This document shows positions 50,532 through 62,918 of a stretch of DNA of 64,000 bases, piece by piece. The stretch comes from Ascidia mentula (lineage: Eukaryota > Chordata > Ascidiacea > Phlebobranchia > Ascidiidae): contig OX387205.1 of the NCBI GenBank assembly GCA_947561715.1, forward strand, positions 3,353,001 through 3,417,000. The letters run 5' to 3'. The position numbers were made by a program, and so were the translations under genes. Position 1 is the stretch's first letter; every line of letters begins with the position of its first letter. The notes under the pieces are model-generated. The model was not told where the DNA came from, did not search any database, and worked only from the letters and a program-made list of their open reading frames with translations.

Positions 50532-51865
50532 CCTTGTTTACCTTAGGTAGTACCTGTGTTGGGCTAGAATGCTTACGTCCGGTTTACGTAACTAATAGGT
50601 TTAAAACACTCTTTCTTTGCAATGCATTGACTATGCATTCCTAACCAAATAATATATTGTCCTGCCAAAGTCTGACTAAACTGCTTAGTTTAAACATACA
50701 ACCAACATGTTTTATTTGACTTTATGACTAACTCTGTGAAAAGATGGGGTCGCCATGATGCGTTTGCACAGCAGTGTATTTCCTATGTTACCAAACCAAA
50801 CAACCAACAAAAGTTAAAACCTAATTATTCAGGCTCGTATTTGCTGTATGGATTATTAAATGCTTGTAAGCTATTCTTCTGCTGCCAATCCAGAAAGGAA
50901 ATCAAAATATCTCAACCCTAGACCTGTACTTTCTTACGCATACCACACTATTGCAAGCACTCCTAATGCAAACGTGACCCAGTTACTTTATATACATCTC
51001 GCACGTCGTATCATCCAATGCTGGACGATCAAACAAAAGGCGTATATCCTGTCAGCACCGGCTGGGACCGGCTGATTTAATCGATAGAACGCCGTATGTA
51101 CCTTGTGCCGCGAAACAAAGCGACTTATTGCGAAACAAACGTACACAAAGGCTATGCGCGCGTCTGCACTAGGCATCTGCTGGCGATAACAAAGGCCTGC
51201 GGTTTAAGTCGCAAATGGTAAACTTCTTCAAACGATAAATGTTTGACAGAAGCCAGACTGCGCACACCATCGGCTAACAAACTATTGGAGTTTAGTGTAT
51301 TGCAGAGACTAGAAGTTAAATTTAAACAACGCACTCAAGGAACGAGTCAACAATACATGGCGAGAGACGACCTTATGAAACTGCTGTGTGTGCAAATGCG
51401 CACGTTTCGTCATTGAAGAGCTTGATTGCGGTGGCCTTTCAACAGCAGTGAGGATATACCGTTACATGCAATGCATATGTGTACTTGCGCACACGAATGA
51501 TGATCAATTATTTCGCATTTTTACAAATACTTCCATTTAGTGTTAGGAATGTATGTAAAACGTTAAGTTCTAAACATTAAGAAGTTTTATTGACATAAAT
51601 AAAGGCAAAACTGCTTTTCCAGATAACTACAAAATATAAAATTCTGTCGCAGTTTGCTTTGAAATTGTACTTCTGTTAGATATTGCCATATTTGGAAATA
51701 CGGCACTGCAGTGCTGTTAAAAATATACAAGCTGCGTGGAAAAGATACAGATAGCGTACACAAAATTTATGGTAAAAAAGCTTTGCCTAATACAATTTGA
51801 TGAATATAGGGTAACAGGTAATATAAAAAACTGAATATAGTTTTTGACCATAACATAATGAATTA
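50532..51865. other. Intergenic stretch upstream of SLC16 gene
   Basis: It probably holds the SLC16 promoter. The ORFs at 50724-51334 have no recognisable domain. No RNA gene was seen. Confidence 0.4.
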
Positions 51866-52440
51866 CCAAACTGTACGTTCTTCCAGTGAAAAAAATAAAT
51901 AAATATACAAATTTTGTTTGAATATTTTTTTTTCTGACGTTTCGTCTATACGAACGACTAGGCTTCTTCAAAGAATAAAACAAACACAGAGTCGAAACCT
52001 TTACTTAACGAAAAAGCAATAAAAGGGCGCAACTGTTATAAACACAGGGGGGAAGTACACCAATCACTCGGACCATTCCACCAAACTACGGGAAACAACA
52101 TTTATAAATTGTTACGTCGATTCAAAACATTGGGCAGAGAATCAAAACGAAGGTAAAAGCAAAAAAGCACTTTCACCGTGATTTTGGCCATAACGTTTTA
52201 TAGCTCCTGTTTCCTGCAGTTTGGTGATTGTTGCCTTCAATGCATTTGCGTCCCGCTGAATTTGTGACAGTTGCGCCCTTTTGTATTGATATATGTCAAG
52301 TAATACTTCTAGCCTTTGGTTTCGTAATATCGCCACTGTGTTTTTTGTATATAGGCGAAACGTCAAAAAAATACAATCTGTTTAAACAAAAGGTATATAC
52401 AATCGTTGTTTTTCACTGGAAGAACAGTTGATAGTAATTG
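51866..52440. mobile_element. Short Penelope-like element remnant with inverted ends
   Basis: About 51875-51960 and 52345-52435 are inverted copies: both contain ttccagtgaaaaa and, further in, a tgacgtttcg segment (reading outward). The gacgaaacgtc context next to gaagaagcct is characteristic of Penelope-like element termini, which carry hammerhead-type sequences. The interior has no reverse transcriptase, so this is an internally deleted, broken copy. Confidence 0.5.
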
Positions 52441-52453
52441 TGGTAATATCAGT

Positions 52454-55400
52454 TCAATTTCGTTTTGCTTTCCGTGGCGCTGCAAATTTGCCTCGGATGA
52501 CGTAAGACTTGAAATAGAAGTTGAGAAATAGAACAAGCAGGGTTACGGAATAAAGGAAACTGATGGTAGTTAGGTGTGGGTTGAAGTCACATCCCGTTAC
52601 AATGCTGTTGGCGCAGTGAAAAAAAAGGATCACGAATTGAACCTGTAAGTGAAGACGCAATGTTATACAAAATCCATTACAATCGCCAGCTGTGAGAACA
52701 AAAATTAAGGAGCGACCTTTGAGACTGACCCATTGCAAATACATACTCTGTTTGAAATATGATGTTTTACATCAAATACAAATTATTAAATGTGCCGTAT
52801 CAGTCTTATGTCTACGAACAGAATTCTCTTGGTTTGGCACTCTTAAAGAAGACTGACTTTTGTGTTTTACCGTCTTGCACTTGTTTTTTTTTGTATTCGG
52901 ATTGTGTTTATTTACACCTGATAAAGCGAGAGGTACTCGCGAAAGATAGTGTACATTTTTCAATGCAAATGTCAGTCTTTTTAAAGAGTGCCAAACCAAC
53001 AGAATTTAATTCACATCAAATGCACAAACCCAACTTAGGTGTGCGGCAATCTTTTGACAATTAGGAGAATGTACAGAGCCCAAGAGCCATAATAACCATT
53101 GAGTAGCAGACAGTAGCACACACTTTGTCCACGGTATGGTTCGTTTCCCAATTGTTTAGTAACTAGTTGGGTATTCAACGGATCTATGTTAACTGAAAAG
53201 TACCACAAAGTGGAAAATTCTGCGCCTGCTAGTTTAAAAGTTCGTTCAGTGCTAAATTCATCAGCTGTACTGATGAGACCTCATTGCCTGGGGTACATAA
53301 ATGGAGTTCTTGCGCCACCTGTCGGTGACAAGTTTTAGCGCGAGTAAATATGTTTAACAAATAATTGCACTTACAAGTTGTATGACTGTGATGTACTTCT
53401 TCCACCAAAGATACTTCTGCATGTGAGGACCGACCGAAGACAGACCGTAGTAAGTGTACATCACCACGTGGACAAACGAATTAATTCCGCCAAATACATA
53501 CACTACAAGAAAAAGTGTGTTTAGCCGTGAAAACTTGGTCTTAAAAATCCCAATTATCGTTTGCGAGCTATTTATGGGTGCACCGAAATAAAATCTTGTA
53601 CATATGTTTACACTAGGTAGTAAGAAAACTGCAGTTATTCAAAAATGTTAGTTGAAATACACAAGGGGCGAAAGTAAAATCCCACACTTGGCTTTGAGCT
53701 CCTTGATTTTTTCAGATTTGTTTTTCAAAATTTAGCTCATAGTAAAAATCGATGCACTTGTGCAACCGTAAAATTGCATTCGAAAACAGAGCTCTATTAA
53801 AGAAACAAGTCCATTTACAACAGGTTGAAAGCTTACAGTGTCCGCCGGCAGAGCAGTTAACAAACATCCACCACAGGTAAAGCATACTGGTGTGGTGGTA
53901 GACGTGGAGAAAAGTGATTTGACTGTATTTCTTCCTCAACGAGAACATGATTGTCTCCGCCAGTTCAATGTACTTTGAAGCGTAGTATACCCAACACACG
54001 CTTGCCATCTGCACAGAAATAGGAGTGTTACATACAAATTAATGGAATCAGCACATCTTGTTTTACGGCAATTCCAGCGCTCGACCCATATACAAAAAAG
54101 GAAAAATTTCATCTGGATTCGTGTCTAGGATATTCTGAGCTCAAATCCCGGTGTGGTTAAAAAAAGGAATTTATTCAAGTAATTTAGGTTGACATTTGCT
54201 TGTGCCAAAAAATACTTTTAACAATAACTAGAAGAAAGTGCACGTTTTCCGTTAGTGGTCGCTGCTGTCCAGCAATGCCAACGTAATATCAGACATTCAC
54301 GGGCAAGTGAATGGCAACATAGCGATATATGAGGGTTCGAATCCCGGATATTACAACGAAAATTGATGGCCGGTATAAGATCGTTACACTCAGCACCAAG
54401 GCTAATACGAATTTGCAAGGATTGCTGCAGTAAGTGGCGTTTCACGTTTACTAAGTGCTTATTTTAATTTGCATATATTGTTCGTGAACCTCACTGTAGA
54501 GTTATTTGTCTGTTTTATCAAGGGCATATTTTGACCAGGGCTAAAAGACCCGACTTCTTATCACCTTGTTCAGTAAATATCAAATTTCAGTGGTCTCTTG
54601 CCGGATAAAATGTGTAATTGATAAAATGTGTAAAACAGTTATACGTTACAGAGTTAGCATTGCATCGAGTCTCGTGTTATAAAGTGGAATCGTGGTAACA
54701 GGCAGCGTAAAGTGGAGGAAGCAATTTATACGCTGTAATATGGACTGTCACACAACAACTCGTATGTGAAAACAGGGTTTGCTCAGCGCACACATGCATT
54801 AAACATTGTATACACTGTCAACCGTTGCTTTTGTAATGATGACGTGGTAATATGCTCTAATTTACATCGGATAATTATAACCTGTAATGTGTTGCGTTGG
54901 TAGGAAAGTGTAAAAGTGCCTTACTGTCCGGGAATTGTATGAAAGTACTCTTAAAACTTTTATTTTTAAATAATAAGGCGGTATAGTGACACACTTGTGA
55001 ACAAAAAAGGCCAACACACCTTCGTCACCAAAAATAAAAAAATGTCGCCAAAATTTTGACATGATTTGTGAACAGGCACGTCGCGTTCGTAAGGTAGTAG
55101 ATTCCAGAACTAAAAGTTACAAAGTCTGAAACCGTACTCACCCGATATGTAAGCGGCGAAAAACCAAAGTCGACTGGTGTGCAGACAGGGGAATAACCGG
55201 CCATGTATGCCGTGGCGAAAAACTGCAAAAATAAGTTGAGCTTGATAAAAATATGCTTAGGAACAGCACGAAATAATCTTTCAGTACAATGCGTTATTGC
55301 TCGAAAATATTTGTGCTGGTTCAAGTACAACTTGGAAGCCTAGAGACCTAATGATCTGTGATCGCCAAGTAAGGACTTGCGCAGTGGGACGATCCTGCCT

Positions 55401-56520
55401 ATCATACTAAATTTTTGTGTCGGGGACAGGACAGCGAGATTTCCGGATTAAAGGGATGAGAATGCATGGAAATAAATCGATTCGTAAAAGTTTAATGACG
55501 GATGTTTGGAAACCGGATTATCGAGGCCTGACTACCAACTTAATACAATAAATTGTCTGGCTTACAAATGCATCTTCGAAACCAGAGGTTTCAGCCACTG
55601 GGCCGAACACCGGTACCGGACTGTTGGTTATTTGCAACCAGTCAGTGTAGAAAGAACATAATCTTATTTCAGGTTGCAACATTTTGTCCACTTTATCCAG
55701 TCACCAATAACTATCATGTGTTACGTCTACACAAGGTGTCATGCATCCGGTAGAGTTCATTTGCCACACCTTGAAGGTCGGTTTGCGGACATAGTGCTTA
55801 TGTTTTAAACTATTCCCTAGCGAAAAAATGCTAGTCCATAAACAACACCAAAACTACACTTTACCTCATATGTCATGTAACTTGATAAAACGACCATGAC
55901 AGTGTTGTAGGCCACAAGCAAAGGCCGAATGTTGTAGGCTGGTATTTTAGTTGTAATCCTCTGTGCATTCCAGCTGAAGTACACGTATGGTATTGCGGCT
56001 ATGGTGGGATACCAAAAACTTCGAACCAAAGGCCACCCCGCTGTCCTTGGGTCTACAATTGATCATTAATTATTAATAGTAGTATAACATGCAAATGCCA
56101 TATACCAAGCACGTTTGCAAACGGCGTCTGCGAAACCTTCTGTGATTTCAACTGTGCATTCCTGGATTTAATTTAAAACATAGTTTCACATTTAAACTGC
56201 TTTGCATGACAGTTCTGCGTTGTCGCTGTGTGTTGTTACTCTCCAGGTTTTATTTTTAAACAATCTATATTTGTAGTGGTTCCATGGAAACCTAATGTTT
56301 AGCATTTGACTCCTGCATCAGAACCATTCACTTAGACCAAACAGAGGCGCTGTGGAGCCTATCGACATGTCGCACTTGAAACTAAAAATGATTCCATTTG
56401 ATCCATTTGTGAAAAAATTAATGAACACTGGCAGTAATTGTCACTCTGTACTTTAGTATTACCTGAAATTGTGGTTAAAGTTCGGTAAACATCTGCAATA
56501 TTCATCGATAAAGTTTCCAT
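52454..56520 (-). CDS. ELOVL1/7-type very-long-chain fatty-acid elongase (271 aa, 6 exons)
   Basis: Exons: 56520-56463, 56052-55865, 55222-55142, 54008-53837, 53502-53375, 52642-52454. They give 272 codons with all phases consistent. Elongases condense malonyl-CoA with acyl-CoA in the ER membrane. Family blocks: [38 protein letters not shown], the histidine box HVYHH (in exon 4), [16 protein letters not shown] and [11 protein letters not shown]. The C-terminus KAKRN fits a KxKxx ER-retrieval signal. MASVCW, VFHHT-like HVYHHTSM and VQFVIL point to the ELOVL1/7 branch rather than ELOVL4. The start [13 protein letters not shown] was chosen as the first in-frame Met. Its head-to-head neighbour from 59511 is a paralog. 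Confidence 0.93.
52821..53007. mobile_element. Inverted-repeat element in ELOVL intron 5 with hammerhead-like core
   Basis: Arms 52821-52857 and 52971-53007 are inverted copies with a few mismatches (left ggtttggcactct, right agagtgccaaacc). The 187-bp unit can fold on itself. Between the arms, 52913-52953 folds as tacac/gtgta around ctgataa, a gcgag/ctcgc hairpin and gaaa, resembling a hammerhead ribozyme with A in place of the core G8. No target duplication was identified. Confidence 0.55.
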
Positions 56521-57200
56521 TTTCTACTCCTTACACAACAGCTACGTACAAGCAACTGTAACAAGCTGTAACAGCAGTAAATTTGTATTTTTCACTTAGC
56601 GCCATCATATCTACAGCATTTTCTCGTTTCCTTCCGATGAAAAATGACCCAATCCCCGATCGCTATTTCCTGCAGTAGAAACTGTTAGCTCGGGGCCTCA
56701 CTTTTCTATCCTAATCGATAACGTAGGCCAAACGCCCCAAAACTATTATCAAGCTTAAAATCAGATGACCTTTTTTTGTAAAAGCATTTTAGGATTAAGC
56801 GTACGGTCCAGCTGAATACTAAGAATGTACGAGCCCCGTCTGCACGTTTTTGCTATGCGCAATTTCCTGATGCACACAAAAACCATGCTGCTGTCCCAAA
56901 ACAGTCGGCATCAACGCAACTATTTCCGCTTGTTGCTACACACAACGGTTATTATGAACCTTTTGTCACTTATGTTTACGGTGAAATTTAGTTGAAGAAA
57001 TTCGGTAGGTAACGTGACAATGTGCCCTCGAAATAATGCATTATTAAAACATGCTGCTTTAACCAGAAATGACCCGGTATCTCGTTCCTTGTTGACGCGC
57101 AGTTTTAATTCTTTGTGCTCCCCTCCTCGTTTTTTTAGCTTTTGTCGTGCTTTTTTACCTTTTTACGCGTTACTATTTATCGCCGTGTTGACGTTTTTCT
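56521..57200. other. Region upstream of the minus-strand ELOVL gene
   Basis: Probable promoter of the minus-strand elongase. No other gene is seen. The ORF that starts at 57014 runs into Penelope-like terminal sequence and is not a host gene. Confidence 0.4.
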
Positions 57201-57201
57201 T

Positions 57202-57257
57202 CACTTGTCCTGATGAGGGTCTGTTGTATAACAACCGAAACGTCGTCCAAACAAGTG
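57202..57257 (+). ncRNA. Hammerhead-ribozyme-like motif of a Penelope-like element end
   Basis: Core strings ctgatga (57210-57216) and gaaac (57237-57241) are intact. A 7-bp outer stem pairs cacttgt (57202-57208) with acaagtg (57251-57257). A hairpin gttgt-ata-acaac sits between the two core strings as a stem II, with a bulge below it. The gaaacgtc context is that of Penelope-like termini. Activity is not shown. Confidence 0.5.
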
Positions 57258-58865
57258 ATGCTTTGCCAGAAGAGCTCTAAATTATTGAGTAATATGCCTT
57301 AGCAACAAACAGAAACAGAGGCAGCATCAGCAACAAACAGAAATGCCACATACCTAGCGGGATGCAGATTTCACCATTATGATCTAAAACGTAAGCACTA
57401 CCGTTCCTACGCCAATTGGATACGTGTTGTCGAACATCTAATTTCCTTTACGGTTACATAAGAATAAATTCAAATGTACGATTTTTTTGGCTGTGAGCGT
57501 TGTGCATAAGAGTTTGCACTTGGAACACTTCCCTTAGGATATGCAATAATCATAAATTGGTAACGCTACCGCACTTTTGGTCAAGCGATCTGCCAATTTA
57601 GACGCTTGATGTATTCTCCACTTTCAGCACTTAATGATATTTGACTCCTTGGAGTGTTGGAATAGCTCGTTTCGGCGCATTAAAGAATTAAAGGAAGGGC
57701 CTCTAGACGTCGCCGCGGGGCAATACTTTCCGCATGATCGCTTTTCTGCATGTGACAATCTGACTTTCACTCAAGCGTGAAACGCGTGAAACGCGTGATC
57801 CTTTCTCGCGCTCGTACGTGATTTCGAAACTGTAAAAGGGAGAATTACTTGGGAATGGCTTGCTCAGCGGTGCACGCTCCAGGAAAGGTATAGGCTATGG
57901 ACATTGTTGCTGAATGTCCCGCGAATAATATGTGAAGTTAGTTGCGCAAAAGTTCAAACTTTTTTTATGGCACAGGTTGTCGATGATAATTGTAAAGTTG
58001 TGGATTGCCGAATGAGTTTGCAGTTTTGAAATGTTTCGGAAATACTGACAGCAGCAAAAGCCCTTCAACAACATTTTTTGACAGTTAGAATGTTATGATA
58101 GAGGCGTAGGAAGTTTCGTTTTTAATAACGTTTTGAATAAAACGCTAAGTTTACTAAAAATCGAGCACTTTACTGTAACTTCTGGCCGTTTGCCAAAAGG
58201 GTTTGTATAATGCAGAGTTATTCTGTCATTTCTGCGTGTATCTGGCTTGTTGGTAACCAGCCGGAGACTGACTGTCCTTAACTGCTTGTTCCTTCCATAA
58301 TTTCCCATCGCAATTAATCATACCCTTGTCCCTTTGCATGTGTGCTGTATTCAATAGCTATACATAGAAAAGTTGTGCTGTAAGTTCAAGCTTGTGGCAT
58401 GGAGATATCGTGGAGAAACGCCGTAGCCTTGTACAAGACTGCTGTTGAAGACCGTGCAGGTTTGTATGTTGTTTTTGAACTTCCTGTCTTTGATGGCAGA
58501 ATGTGCCACAAAGTGTAGGTACTTGAGGGGATGTGCTGTGTGCGCTTATGTTGATAGTTGGGGTGTCTGATTCGTAGAATGCACTTTAAAAACATGATTA
58601 CGCATTGGAGCGTGTAACAGGTGGTAAATGTCGTTGTGGTAAAACAAGCAATAAACACTTGTGTGCCTCCGTATAACGAAAACAAAACAGTTTTTATGGG
58701 ATGTTTAAATTACGCTAAAAAACAGAATTTCGCTACCGTTGTTGGCCATAAAGACATTCGGTATATAAGTCTATGCGCTTAAGGCGTTCCACAAGCAACG
58801 ATAACATTCCACCGCAATCCGTGATGTGACGTATATGGTGCGCTGCAACAGTAGCCTAGAGCACG

Positions 58866-58925
58866 TGCCAATAGCAATAGGGCATGGAAACCCTATTGCG
58901 CATGGAAACCCGATTGCTATTGGCA
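58866..58925. repeat. Hairpin with 13-bp arms and internal direct repeats
   Basis: Arms tgccaatagcaat (58866-58878) and attgctattggca (58913-58925) are perfect inverted copies. The loop contains a direct repeat of gcatggaaaccc. It may be a tiny foldback element or a structure-prone site. Confidence 0.8.
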
Positions 58926-59198
58926 TTTTAAACATAGTTACACTTTCGCGTTTAGATACAACATGTCATTTTCAATGACTATTTCTTTGCGACCTTAAGA
59001 GCATTGATAAAGTTTGCGTTGTTAACTCCACCAAATTTTAATTCGTTAACTGCGCACAGCCTTTGATCGAGTTAGTCCTTGAACTGACAGTAAGTGTTGA
59101 ATGGAGCCTGCAAGTTTGCTGGTGATTAATGAACGTTTAATTTGCCTCGGCCTCGTGCAACAAAGAGAGGACGAACGATAGGAAGGACATTGCACAGC

Positions 59199-59257
59199 AT
59201 GATGCACAACAAGGTTTAACTCTGATGCACAATGATGCACAACAAGGTTTAACTCTG
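59199..59257. repeat. Short tandem duplication
   Basis: The string atgatgcacaacaaggttta plus the following aactctg occurs at 59199-59224 and again at 59231-59257, a period of about 33 bases. It looks like a simple local duplication. Confidence 0.8.
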
Positions 59258-59510
59258 CTTTGAAGCTAATGCTGCGCCCAAGGCAAGGCAATCCCATTCA
59301 AGCCGGTCTCGGTAGGCGCACTCAGAAATGTTTTTAAATGCTCGTACGGCGATATTAATTTCATAGAGCAAAGGCATTACTCACTCATTTATGTCAGCTC
59401 TTGAAAATTCATACGTAAGCAGCACTTTCGATTCTATTCTGTGTTAAATGGCTCTCAATGTAGCTTTGTAATTTGAATGAATTGATGTAATTACATATGT
59501 ACTTTTTCAG

Positions 59511-62500
59511 ATCCAAGAGTGGCACAATGGCCATTGGTTCACAGCCCCTGGAATCCAATAACGGCCGCCGCCTTATATCTTTATTTCTGCTGGAATGTGC
59601 GAAGGCTTACGGCCAAAATGCCAACGTACCAGATTCGTCCACTGCTTATTGCGTATAACGCCTTCATGGTGGCCCTATCTGTCTACATGACCTATGAGGT
59701 GGGCGGGTTGTTCGTAAACTCTTTTGTCTGCTTTAAATTGAACGAATGATGATACATGGCTATCAAAAGCGCCTTAAATACTGTGAAAGTGTTTTGATGA
59801 TTTCGTAGGAAAACCATGGGTTTGTTCGCAATCCCTTCTGGAACGTATTGCAATGGCAATGCCAAAAATATATAAATGTTTTTAGCTCTAAATGACAAAA
59901 CAAAGTGTAAATAATCTAGTTACAAGCGACATATTATATGGTACAATCTTTTAAATCCATATATAGCTGTTTACTAACTTTCAGATAAAAATGTGCTCAT
60001 TTAAATATATTTGTATTTCGTGGCACATCAAAAGGTTGAAACAAAATAACCTTTGTATGCTTCGCACAGCATCTAAACAGTTAAATCCCAAGTTGTTTTA
60101 AGCAATTAATACTGTTTGAAATGTACATTCATGTTGAATCTGGTAAACCGGCTTTACAAAATTACCAAACCATTACTAGCGCACAAAAGCACAGCGCAAT
60201 TTGGGCGGTAATCGTGACCTTAGCGCGCACTAACGAATTGAAGGAGAAAGGAATACTGGTGTCACGTGAGGCTACTGCTAGTGCGGTTGCGCATGACTGG
60301 TGCCGGCTCTTTCACGTACAATTGATGCTCATTCACGCTGAAATCTAATGGAATTTTATGCTTTAGTTCTTCGTTACGGCCTACTTATCAGACTACAATC
60401 TACTCTGCCAGCCCGTCGACTACAACACACATCCGTTGTCCCTCAGGGTAAGTATAACTTTACATTTCCTTCGCATAACATAAGCCACGCGGTTTCCGTT
60501 GCAGTTAAGTGACGATTTGTTTTCAAAAGCGCGGTCCGGTATGTGGTTAATCCCCTGGGGGAGTACGTTTTGTCTCCCAGTTTAATTACCCGTTCTTTGG
60601 CCTCAAATCCGTACTGTGTTCCCATGTTTTGTTGCATATTATGCTCTGATCATTATTTTCTTTCAATGATAGTGGTTTGAGCATATGCACATGGTCCCGT
60701 CGTATTGTAATCTTCATTCTACTCATCATAAAAATCAACTTTAGTATTCAATTTAAAGCTTTAAACCAGTTGATCTGAACAGATGGAATTGATTTTAAGG
60801 ACTTTAGCAGAGCCTGAAAATATGAGGACTGTTTAAAATACAATTCCTTGTAGAAAAAAAAACATCTTCCAGAAATTTCGCCCTGTCTGTTATAGACATA
60901 GTGGAACCCATGCGTTCGTATCTCCAACTAGCGTGTTTGCCCAAGCAGGCGTTGTTTCCACATGGTCGGTGCAGTGTGTTACTACCACAATGCAAACACT
61001 GTGCGTGTACCTCAAATTCCCTGAGGACATGGTGGCCCAGAACATTGTTTCAAACCTAATGAAACCCTTCTGCCAGTTGTTCCGTGAAATTAGCTTTACT
61101 GGGTCACTGTAAACTGGTTTAACTGTAGAATGTAAACTAACCAAGCGAAAATATCAACGAATATAGCCTTAAATAAATTGGTTTGTCAATTTTGCAGCGT
61201 CACACTGGATGTATCTTGCAAATTTGTGTTGTTTCTTTTGTAACAATTGGCCGGTTTGAACAGAACGATATAATTAGTTTAAATACAAACGTTGCAAAAC
61301 GCACTAAAAAGACAATAAAATATAAGATTTAAAGCCAGAAAACCGCAAGTTGAAAAACTACACGAGGTGTGTTTCGTAAAAAGGGCGGACCTTGATTTTT
61401 CCGTTTTTGTTGCGTCCATCTTCCCAGTTAGCAGATGCACTGTACATATTCCTTGGAACGACCGAGCGCCGTTTGCGGAACAGCAAAATTCGAGACGCTA
61501 TGTTCTCTGAATTAACTCATCAAACAACACGGTTGGTGTTGTGATGGACGTGCGCGCCTTAGGACGATGCTTTCCGCGTGTTTGCCTAGTGGTGCTTTAT
61601 GATTGGTACACAGTGGAAATGGGAACAAGCATGTATTTTAAAACAATAAAACGTTTTGGCCTCCTGAAGCATATGGCTCGCCTAAACAAGTAATAAAATG
61701 GTTTATTTTGGTTTCCATGGCACGGTCAATGTGGTTACTTTTGTTGTGGCTTCCTCTCCCAAAAAAATGATGGATTGTATGTTCACACACTATTTTAAGT
61801 TTGTAACAACCTCCAAGACGGCCGCTTCCAGTACCCACAAGAAAATAATATTTTTCTTATTTTTGTAGGATAGTCCCTTGTTACAAAACCTGTATTGAAC
61901 TTTTTATAACTGGGTTATAATCTTTGTTAAAAAAACAGGGTTGAAATCTTTGTTGCAGTTGACACAATATGTTTCGTCATGATTGGTGTTTGCTTTGCTG
62001 TTGTGTGGTCGTTCGTGGTTTATTTGTATTGGGACTTACTTTTATTTGTCTTGCCTTCGCATTAAAAATAGAAAACGGCCAAACAATATCGTAAGCTATT
62101 ATCAATTGTTTTCCTGGACCCTTTTTGTAATTCTTGGGCTTTCTGTTTCGTAACAGTTCATAACGCGAAATCCTTTAACCTAAAGAAGTTTAGGAGAAAG
62201 CGTTCGTTTCATATTCACCCAAACGCTGCAAAAATAAACTTTAGCGTCCGTTCAATCACCAGTCGATCAAGGTATGTCCACCGCCCACCACCAGGCTATC
62301 CAGTCCCAACAAGACGCACCCTTTGTCCTTTGTTGCCTTATTTACTTTATTACCTTTGTAGCAATTCATTATTCACCCATGGGTCTCCCGACACGGTGTC
62401 TAAGTTGCCTCGTTGGGAAACGAAGTAATTTATCGTTTTTAGTCCTTAGCGACATAGGAGGGTTACCATAAATGGTTTCGGGATTATCATTTAGTCCTAT

Positions 62501-62918
62501 GATTTATTGCGTTGTGTACCCTTCATATGGTGCAGCAAAAACGGAATACACTGCAACATATTCGGTTGTTATATTGCGATGTATCCTACGTATGTTTGTA
62601 TAACCTCCAGCGACATTTCACATGAGATTTTGCAATTTACATGCACGGAAAATCAAAGGCCATTTTACAAAGCCAAGAAAAATATTGCTCATAAACAAGA
62701 TGTGCTAGTTCCAAAAACTGTAGTGTAACAATCATATTTTGTGCAGATGGCAAGCGTGTGTTGGGTATACTACGCTTCCAAGTACATTGAACTGGCCGAG
62801 ACAGTCATGTTCTCGTTGAGGAAGAAATACAGTCAAATCACCTTTCTCCACGTCTACCACCACACCAGTATGCTTTTCACATGGTGGTTGGCCGCAAAGT
62901 ACTTGGCTGGTGGACAAT
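59511..62918 (+). CDS. Second ELOVL1/7-type elongase, incomplete in this window
   Basis: Three exons are clear: 59511-59698 (DPRVAQWPLVHSPW ... SVYMTYE), 60367-60447 (FFVTAYLSDYNLLCQPVDY) and 62747-62918 ([19 protein letters not shown] ... HVYHHTSM ... AGGQ). Their lengths (188, 81 and 172 nt) and phases equal exons 2-4 of the minus-strand elongase, so the gene structure is conserved. Exon 1 was not found upstream, and exons 5-6 were not found before the window ends, so they are expected beyond 64000. The HxxHH box is intact. The first 129 bases of the last exon differ from the paralog at only four positions, far fewer than elsewhere. The two genes are an inverted, head-to-head duplication. 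Confidence 0.88.

Larger units (their letters stand above)
57258..59510. other. Intergenic region between the two ELOVL genes
   Basis: Exon 1 of the plus-strand elongase should lie here or be further upstream, but I could not find it. The region includes a hairpin (58866-58925) and a short tandem repeat (59199-59257). Confidence 0.4.

Noticed and set aside
57014-57280. Plus-strand 88-codon ORF as an ELOVL first exon
   Set aside because: Its end runs through Penelope-like terminal sequence with the hammerhead core; it has no elongase-like start or suitable donor.
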